Shown here: positions 41,483-47,004 of the stretch, piece after piece
How the letters are laid out: every line of letters begins with the position of its first letter
How positions within the stretch are numbered: the stretch's first letter is position 1
From: Deltaproteobacteria bacterium
GTDB lineage: Bacteria; Myxococcota_A; Polyangia; JAAYKL01
Direction of reading: 5' to 3'
Assembly: GCA_016935665.1 (NCBI GenBank)
Contig: JAFGQN010000009.1
Coordinates: forward strand, 1 to 47,004
DNA: 47,004 bases
Notes under the pieces: generated by a model
Database searches by the model: none
Seen by the model: only the letters and a program-made list of their open reading frames with translations
Told to the model about the DNA's origin: nothing
Position numbers and translations under genes: made by a program

Positions 41483-43759
41483 CTATGCCGAACCATTTTC
41501 CTTTCGCACAATCCTGGCCGCTTCAACCAAATTTGCCAACGAAGGTCTCACTTCTTCCCATTTGCGGGTCTTCAAACCGCAGTCCGGATTTACCCACAGC
41601 CGCTCTTTAGGGATGTGTTTCAACGCCTTGCGCAGCAGCGTCACCATTTCATCAACAGATGGAATCCTTGGGCTGTGAATGTCGTATATGCCGGGGCCAA
41701 TTTCGTTGGGGTATTCGTAGGTATTGAACGCATCGAGCAACTCCATTTTACTGCGACTGGATTCAATGCTGATCACATCCGCATCCATTTTAGCGATGGC
41801 AGGCATTATGTGGTTGAATTCGCTGTAGCACATGTGCGTATGAATCTGTGTATCGTCTTTTACTCCAGACGTGGCGATACGGAAACATTCGGCCGCCCAG
41901 TGCAGGTAATCCTCCCGGTCCCTTTTTTTGACAGGCATTCCTTCACTGAGTGCCGCTTCATCTATCTGGATGATCCCAATCCCCGCTTTTTCCAGCTCTA
42001 CGACTTCGTCCCTTATTGCGAACGCTATTTGTCGGCACACTTCTTTACGCGGAATATCATCTCTAACAAAACTCCAACACATTATCGTGACAGGACCAGT
42101 GAGCATTCCTTTTACGGGCTTTTCTGTTAATGAATTGGCAAACCTCGTCCACTCCACCGTCATTGACAGGGGTCTGGAGACATCTCCGTAGATAATTGGC
42201 GGCTTCACACAGCGACTGCCATAGCTTTGTACCCACCCATTTCGCGTAAAACAAAATCCATTTAATTGCTCTCCGAAATACTCCACCATGTCATTTCGCT
42301 CCGGCTCGCCGTGTACCAGTACGTCAAGCCCAAGCACTTCCTGTTCACGTATTACACTGGATATTTCATCGCGCATGGCGTCTCGATATGCATTTTCGTT
42401 AATCGATCCTTTTTTGAACTGTCGTCGGACACTGCGAATGGCGGACGTTTGTGGAAATGATCCAATTGTGGTTGTGGGAAGAAGTCCCAGCGAATGCGCT
42501 TTATTCTGCACCTTGCATCGAACAGCGTACGGGTTATTTCGGCATATTTGAGTATCGCTGATATGGGCAGTTTTCTCTCTCACTGACGTGTCCCAGGTTC
42601 GTTGATCGTTTTGTCGGGATATCGTTGCGTCACGCCACTCCCGCAGTTGCGATTCAATGTCGTTTTCAGCCATTGCGGATTCCAGCAATGATATTTCGTC
42701 CAGTTTTTGAACCGCAAATGCCAGCCAGCTTTTCAGTGTCGCGTCCAAAAGTGTTTCAGCTGCAAGGTCTACCGGGCTGTGCTTCAGGGAGCAGCTGGAT
42801 CCAATCATCATTCTGTCTTTTCCAATGGCCGACTCCACTTTTTTCAAGGTTTGCAATGCACTATCCAGGTCTGTTCGCCAAATATTACGGCCGTTAACGA
42901 CTCCCGCGCTCAACATCGCGGATTTTGGAAATCGATCGAACAACCCGTCGATGTCCCACTCTCCGGCCACCAGATCAATGTGGATGCCCTGACAACCCGA
43001 CCCCAGCAGCAGCGCTAGATTGTCATCAACCACATCAAAATAGGTAGCGAGCAGTATTTTCGCTGGCGCCGCAGATGCTCGGATGCTTTCGTACACATCG
43101 AGAAACCGATTTAATGCTGTTTCACCCAATTCCTGGCACAAGATGGGTTCGTCAATTTGAATCCAGTCGACTTTGGGGCCGATCTGTTTCAGAACGTCAA
43201 TGTACACATCCACAATGGCATCCAGACTGTCCCATACATCAACACCCTCTGCGCTCTTGGCGAGCGACAAATATGTGAATGGTCCAACCAGCACTGGTTT
43301 AGGTGAAAAACTATTGGCCAAAGCAAGGTCTACTTCCGAAATCAGCTTTTTCAAACATAGTTTGGGGGTGAAGCCTTTTTCAATTTCCGGAACGATGTAG
43401 TGGTAGTTTGTATTAAACCACTTGGTCATTTCCATTGCGGGAATATTCTTCTTTTCGTTTCCCCTGGCCATGTCAAAGTACTGCGGTATTTCAGAGGCTT
43501 CATTCCATGTGCCAAATCGATGTGGTATTGCGCCCAGCATCATGGATGTATCCAGAACATGGTCGTAAAGGGCGAAATCGCCGCAGCTGACGTAGGTCAT
43601 ACCAGCGTTTTTTTGTGCGCGCCAATTGAATAGGCGGAGTTGGTCTGACCGGTGATTCAATTCCCTTTCATCGATTTTTTCATTCCAGTATGCTTCGAGC
43701 ATTTTTTTGTATTCTCTGTTTTTTCCAATTACTGGAAATCCGAGTACATGAGTAATCAT
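41483..43759 (-). CDS. metE: Cobalamin-independent methionine synthase MetE
   Basis: A 758-residue MetE, transferring the methyl group of methyltetrahydrofolate polyglutamate to homocysteine without B12. The N-terminal barrel starts with THVLGFPVIGKNREYK. The C-terminal catalytic barrel begins near PTTTIGSFPQTSAIR. Zinc ligands are His and Cys in HTHMCYSEF, Glu in VISIESSRS and Cys in VNPDCGLKTR, all intact. Length matches the family. It follows the acetolactate-synthase-like gene by 25 nt and is therefore likely under the cobalamin riboswitch at 45523, as is common for metE: made only when B12 is scarce. It is also a zinc enzyme next to a zinc island, though no Zur-type box was seen here. 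Confidence 0.95.
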   Translation of the reverse strand: MITHVLGFPVIGKNREYKKMLEAYWNEKIDERELNHRSDQLRLFNWRAQKNAGMTYVSCGDFALYDHVLDTSMMLGAIPHRFGTWNEASEIPQYFDMARGNEKKNIPAMEMTKWFNTNYHYIVPEIEKGFTPKLCLKKLISEVDLALANSFSPKPVLVGPFTYLSLAKSAEGVDVWDSLDAIVDVYIDVLKQIGPKVDWIQIDEPILCQELGETALNRFLDVYESIRASAAPAKILLATYFDVVDDNLALLLGSGCQGIHIDLVAGEWDIDGLFDRFPKSAMLSAGVVNGRNIWRTDLDSALQTLKKVESAIGKDRMMIGSSCSLKHSPVDLAAETLLDATLKSWLAFAVQKLDEISLLESAMAENDIESQLREWRDATISRQNDQRTWDTSVREKTAHISDTQICRNNPYAVRCKVQNKAHSLGLLPTTTIGSFPQTSAIRSVRRQFKKGSINENAYRDAMRDEISSVIREQEVLGLDVLVHGEPERNDMVEYFGEQLNGFCFTRNGWVQSYGSRCVKPPIIYGDVSRPLSMTVEWTRFANSLTEKPVKGMLTGPVTIMCWSFVRDDIPRKEVCRQIAFAIRDEVVELEKAGIGIIQIDEAALSEGMPVKKRDREDYLHWAAECFRIATSGVKDDTQIHTHMCYSEFNHIMPAIAKMDADVISIESSRSKMELLDAFNTYEYPNEIGPGIYDIHSPRIPSVDEMVTLLRKALKHIPKERLWVNPDCGLKTRKWEEVRPSLANLVEAARIVRKENGSA

Positions 43760-43784
43760 TATGCATTCTCCTCTGTGGTGTTGA

Positions 43785-45377
43785 TTACAAACCCAACAAA
43801 TTAACCTGAAGCAGTGCAGGTGCTTCGCAGTTTGTCAAAGAAGCCAGTTGTGCACTGATTTCGTCTTCGTGGTTGATGATCCAGGCGGCCATTCCCATTC
43901 TTTTAAAAAAATCCACCCAGCTGATTCGCGTTTCGTATTCCTTCAGATAGCAGCTCAAATCAGAATCGAACGAATTGTTGAACACGATGATTTTCAACAT
44001 CACATTCTCTCTTCTCACAGTAACCAGTTCGGGCAGGGATCGGGAAAACTCCGTGGTGTCGCATATTACAATACAGTTGTTTTCCGGTTTTGCGATAGCA
44101 GCGCCGATGGCAGCCGACAATGCGAATTCCGCACACCCGTTTCCTGTAGCGGAAATCACAGTTTTAAACGAATTGCTGGAAAGATATTCCATTGCACCAC
44201 TGATTTTGTAAATAGACGCCGAAACAAAAAGAACGGGATTGCAAAAAACATTCTGTATCATTTGCAATAGCCGGAGAGCCTGATGTGATGAAGCATCGAA
44301 TGATGCCCGATTATTGCTCTGCGAATGAATTTCCTGAATCCATTGAGAGAAATCGTGAAAAGTATATGATTCAACCTGCAGTGCTTCAATGACGGGCAGA
44401 ACATCGCTGACGATTGGCAGATCAACAGGAATTTTTTTTCCAATTTCCGCCGGATCAATATCAACATGCGCCACTTTGGCGTGCGGAAGCAATTTGTGCT
44501 GACCACCAACAGTAGGTTCGCTGAACCGCGCGCCCAAAACGATAAGCAGGTCGCACCTGTAGAATGCATATCCCGCTTTTGTTGCAGTGACATTTTTATT
44601 CCTGAATTCAAGTATCCCGGCAGAAAGACGTTCGTTTCGAATACCCAAATGTGGTGCGCGAAGCGTCCAAACAATTGGAATTCCACTCTTCTCAACAAGA
44701 GATGCCAGCGCTTGCGCCGCTTTCAATTCACACACTCCCCCTCCCGCAAGAATCAGGGGTCTTTGTGAGTTGGCAATCAGTTTGCCCAGCTTTTCTATTG
44801 TTTTTTGTTTAGCCACATGTCGACTGCGATACGCTGGGATGGACGGTTTACTCCTGTAGTTAAATTCCGATGAATCCAGGAGGACGTTTTTGGTGATGTC
44901 CACCAGTACCGGGCCTTTTCTGCCTGAGCTTGCCAAATGAAATGCCCGTCCCAACGCTTCCGGAAGCCCATCTATGTCGTTTACAAAAATCACCTCTTTG
45001 GCGATGGGCATTATCATTCCCGAAATATTCACTTCCTGAAACGCATCGGTGCCGACAAGATGCTGACCAACCTGACCGGTAATAATAACCATTGGAGTGG
45101 AATCCGCTGCTGCTGTGGCTATACCAGTTACAGTATTGGATGCGCCAGGGCCCGAGGTAACCAGGACCACACCGGGCTTGCCACTGATGCGCGCGTAGCC
45201 GTCAGCGGCATGCACGCCGCTCTGTTCGTGTCTTGGCTGGACAAGCCGTATGCCTTTGCCGTGAAGATACAGTTCATCGTAAATGGGGAGGATGGCTGCA
45301 CCGGGAAAACAAAAGAGGGTGTCCACCTTTTCCGCCCGCAGCGCTTCGACGACCATTCTTGCGCCGTTCAATCTCAT
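43785..45377 (-). CDS. Acetolactate-synthase-like ThDP-family protein, altered cofactor motif
   Basis: A 530-residue relative of the large subunit of acetolactate synthase. ATG 45377 has AGGA 8 nt upstream; two ATGs slightly upstream are less suitable. The N-terminal domain is highly typical (LNGARMVVEALRAEKVDTLFCFPG, QPRHEQSGVHAADGYAR with the catalytic Glu, VLVTSGPGASN), as is the middle domain (ILAGGGV). The C-terminal ThDP domain is eroded. Where GDGSFxMNxQEL stands in the family this protein has CDTTEFSRSLPEL, and the preceding GLGxMGFGLPAAIGA block reads GNGCAEFALSAAIGA. The final NN is kept. Total length is about 30 residues shorter than usual. It may be a specialised or inactive paralog. 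It is co-transcribed with metE behind a B12 riboswitch. Confidence 0.82.
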   Translation of the reverse strand: MRLNGARMVVEALRAEKVDTLFCFPGAAILPIYDELYLHGKGIRLVQPRHEQSGVHAADGYARISGKPGVVLVTSGPGASNTVTGIATAAADSTPMVIITGQVGQHLVGTDAFQEVNISGMIMPIAKEVIFVNDIDGLPEALGRAFHLASSGRKGPVLVDITKNVLLDSSEFNYRSKPSIPAYRSRHVAKQKTIEKLGKLIANSQRPLILAGGGVCELKAAQALASLVEKSGIPIVWTLRAPHLGIRNERLSAGILEFRNKNVTATKAGYAFYRCDLLIVLGARFSEPTVGGQHKLLPHAKVAHVDIDPAEIGKKIPVDLPIVSDVLPVIEALQVESYTFHDFSQWIQEIHSQSNNRASFDASSHQALRLLQMIQNVFCNPVLFVSASIYKISGAMEYLSSNSFKTVISATGNGCAEFALSAAIGAAIAKPENNCIVICDTTEFSRSLPELVTVRRENVMLKIIVFNNSFDSDLSCYLKEYETRISWVDFFKRMGMAAWIINHEDEISAQLASLTNCEAPALLQVNLLGL

Positions 45378-45434
45378 AAGAGACATCCTTTCCGGCATAC
45401 CTGCCAGTGGAACAGCACAATTGACTTCGCGAGA

Positions 45435-45460
45435 AAAGGAGCGAAACAGTACGCTCCTTT
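45435..45460 (-). terminator. Terminator-like hairpin of the cobalamin riboswitch leader
   Basis: On the minus strand AAAGGAGCG (45460-45452) pairs with CGCTCCTTT (45443-45435) around an 8-nt loop, followed by T-rich sequence. It lies between the riboswitch core and the start codon at 45377, the expected place for an expression platform that ends transcription when B12 is bound. Confidence 0.65.
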
Positions 45461-45522
45461 AAATAAAAGAGGGATCTGTTGATTACCAACACTGTCCAAA
45501 TCGCGAGACAATCTGTGCCGTG

Positions 45523-45696
45523 TCATTCCGGGGCGTCTCCTGGCTTCTGACTGGGAGAGTCGATTCCTTCCCACAACGTTCAAAGGGATTTGGGCTGAAA
45601 CAGCACCAAATCAGTTGCAGTGAAATCGACCGGGAAATGTCAGTTACAGTGGCGCGTCCGCGACGGATTTTCACCGTCTTCCGTTTCCCGGAATGA
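45523..45696 (-). promoter_or_regulatory. Cobalamin riboswitch upstream of ALS-like gene and metE
   Basis: Read on the minus strand, the region contains the hallmarks of the B12 riboswitch in order: GGTGAAAATCCGTC, GCGGACGCGCCACTGTAACTG (B12-box-like middle part, compare CCCGCxACTGT), then CAGTCAGAAGCCAGGAGAC. Outer P1 arms TCATTCC (rc of 45690-45696) and GGAATGA (rc of 45523-45529) pair perfectly. Position, order and stem agree. It controls the downstream pair including metE, repressing it when adenosylcobalamin is plentiful. Confidence 0.87.
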
Positions 45697-45747
45697 AGTT
45701 ACAAATGGTTTATATTGAAATTGAGAGTTAAAGTGCAAGAAAAAAAA

Positions 45748-46665
45748 CTACATCGCCGTTTTGCGCATCCAGGTTTCCATTTCATTAAATGATCGAAGAA
45801 CAAACACGCCTTCAATGGCGGTCAACGATGCGTTGCCACCGACAGCGACGTCGATGGATTGATTTCGAAGTTCACCAAGCATTTGCAACTCTCCTTCGGA
45901 TTTGGGGACATCACTGGCTGGGCAAAGCGCCACAAGTATTTTTTTGACTCCATGAGCTTTCGCCACTTCCGCAATCTCAGAAACCGGGGTGTTCCCTCCT
46001 AAAAACAACACCCCAAGTTCGACGGTTACCGCAAGCGTGGCCGCCATGTGCAATGCCAGCAGATTGTAGTCATTTGAAAGACAGGTGAGTACAATGTCTT
46101 TTGTGCCGATTGTGTTTGACATGGACATCCAGCGAGAACACAGGAAAGACTGAATCTGCTCAATAGCGTAATGTTTCAACGCAATGGAGTCCATGTATGT
46201 GGCATATAATGGTTCTGAATTTTTCAAAAACTGCATTGCCCAACCGTACACAAATTTTCTGGCGCCACCTTGCATCCATTCACGTGTTAGCAGTATTTCG
46301 ACTTCACGCCCGTCCATGCGTCTGATGGCTTCGAAAAGCTGCATCAACTCCATAGGGGCGCTGTTAATCAGTAATGCCTGAGTTTCAGATGCTTTTTGAC
46401 GCCGCTGCTTTGAGTCCATTTTTTTTAGCAGCGCCTGCAGTTCCTCCAAAGATGTCTTCAACACCAGCGACGGCTTGTACCCGGACGCCACCGCAAGACG
46501 CACCAGCTTCAGTTTCTCGACCAACGCCAGAGAATAGCGCCGATGCCCGGAGGGCAGCCTGTCAGCAACAGGCGCCCCGTATCGGTGCTCCCAGTTCCGA
46601 ATCGTCGCCACCGGAATATGTGTTAATCTTGAAAGCTCTCCGATACTCAGCAGATTGTCTTCCAT
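45748..46665 (-). CDS. MerR-type regulator with B12-binding-like domain (CarH/LitR-like)
   Basis: A 305-residue transcription factor. AGGTGG 9 nt upstream fixes ATG 46665. Residues 1-75 are a MerR winged helix (LSIGELSRLTHIPVATIRNWEHRYG, then LPSGHRRYS). A helical bundle follows at about 90-190, and a Rossmann-like B12-binding domain at about 190-290 (IVLTCLSNDYNLLALHMAATLAVTVELGVLFLGGNTPVSEIAEVAKAHGVKKILVAL). CarH-type proteins sense adenosylcobalamin, often with light. In their E-x-H-x-x-G motif the His binds cobalt; here the aligned stretch reads DYNLLA, so the ligand His is Asn. The bundle Glu-His pair reads Lys-His (IALKHYA). It may bind B12 in another way or not at all. A second cobalamin riboswitch lies upstream. 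Confidence 0.87.
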   Translation of the reverse strand: MEDNLLSIGELSRLTHIPVATIRNWEHRYGAPVADRLPSGHRRYSLALVEKLKLVRLAVASGYKPSLVLKTSLEELQALLKKMDSKQRRQKASETQALLINSAPMELMQLFEAIRRMDGREVEILLTREWMQGGARKFVYGWAMQFLKNSEPLYATYMDSIALKHYAIEQIQSFLCSRWMSMSNTIGTKDIVLTCLSNDYNLLALHMAATLAVTVELGVLFLGGNTPVSEIAEVAKAHGVKKILVALCPASDVPKSEGELQMLGELRNQSIDVAVGGNASLTAIEGVFVLRSFNEMETWMRKTAM

Positions 46666-46814
46666 CGCGTGGTCCCACCTGTAGCAGCTACTTGCCTGTT
46701 TCAACAGGACAGATCGTGTTGAAGATGCATCCGCATTGCTTCCAGCAGGGATACTGGAGTAAATTCAGATCACTTCCCGCGAAGCGTCCGCATTGTGATT
46801 GACCAAACACTGTT

Positions 46815-47004
46815 TGGCGCCGGCAGGTCTTCGGACTCAGAAGCGTGTTGCCAAACCGTAGTTTCTTTGGCAATTACCTACTTCCCACTGCTTCCCGGTT
46901 TCCCAGTGCAATCGTGCGGGGTTCGTTCTCCAATACCGCTGCGGGGCAGTTCCGGATTCAAACCGGATTCCCTATTATCCGCGAAACCCATTTCCGCGGA
47001 ACCG
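46815..47004 (-). promoter_or_regulatory. Second cobalamin riboswitch, upstream of MerR-type regulator
   Basis: On the minus strand the region shows ATAGGGAATCCGG, a GAATCCGGAACTGCCCCGCAGCGG segment, CACTGGGAAACCGGGAAGCAGTG, then GAGTCCGAAGACCTGCCGG. These are classical btuB-type B12 riboswitch elements in the right order. The 5' end may lie beyond 47004. It precedes the regulator start (46665) by about 150 nt. Confidence 0.85.

Noticed and set aside
1-47004. CRISPR arrays, tRNA or rRNA genes, prophage
   Set aside because: The direct repeats seen are all coding satellites or a 7-nt array. No repeat-spacer pattern, tRNA-like cloverleaf, rRNA sequence or phage structural gene was noticed by eye.

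Overview
The window looks like the chromosome of a Gram-negative bacterium with a very large lipoprotein repertoire. It has two TonB-dependent receptors, a complete TonB/ExbB/ExbD machine, and many type II signal peptides followed by long Asp/Ser/Thr/Gly linkers. Those linkers, the small Cys-rich modules and the Kunitz-like domain recall Myxococcota and other former deltaproteobacteria. FmdE-family proteins hint at an anaerobic or microaerophilic life. The lineage is an inference from protein style only.

Layout. (1) 1-12.2 kb: a secreted, surface-anchored set of proteins. A Lys/Gln/Asp repeat protein enters from the left. It is followed by a Cys-rich lipoprotein, a beta-helix lipoprotein, a GH11 xylanase lipoprotein, two Cys-rich lipoproteins on the minus strand, a doubtful ORF, and a three-gene run of an esterase and two GH43 glycosidases. 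The enzymes fit degradation of arabinoxylan at the cell surface. (2) 12.4-20.3 kb: a TonB receptor faces a divergent FecBCD-type ABC transporter operon (binding protein, permease, ATPase). The operon ends in a TrmO-like/FmdE fusion and is followed by an exported FmdE-like protein. A hyphenated palindrome sits in the divergent promoter. The substrate is unknown; a metal, oxyanion or cofactor is likely. (3) 20.3-22.5 kb: insertion-sequence debris, with three unrelated transposase remnants and a DUF6788 gene. (4) 23.0-41.4 kb: a zinc-homeostasis island. It holds a Fur-family regulator, a DksA paralog lacking the Cys4 zinc finger, a SufE-like protein, and a five-gene operon (znuA-znuC-znuB, COG0701 permease, YcgQ-like partner). 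A near-perfect Zur-type box separates znuA from hisI and a Zur-like regulator, whose own promoter carries a second copy of the box. Downstream runs a long, tightly spaced operon: a His-rich exported protein, a TonB receptor, a His-rich EGF-like lipoprotein, two more lipoproteins, then DUF3450, TtpC-like ExbB, ExbB, ExbD, TonB, an unannotated 45-residue ORF and a TPR protein. (5) 41.5-47.0 kb, all minus strand: a B12-riboswitch region. One cobalamin riboswitch with a terminator-like hairpin precedes an acetolactate-synthase-like gene and metE. A second precedes a MerR/B12-binding-domain regulator.

How the parts work together: region 4 reads as one zinc-starvation programme, covering outer-membrane capture, TonB energisation, periplasmic and inner-membrane import, and zinc-sparing replacement proteins under Zur. 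Region 5 reads as a cobalamin-responsive switch to B12-independent methionine synthesis. Its partner protein has a partly degraded ThDP site. The least explained parts are the TrmO-FmdE transport locus, the ThDP-like protein paired with MetE, and the six-cysteine domain shared by two lipoproteins.
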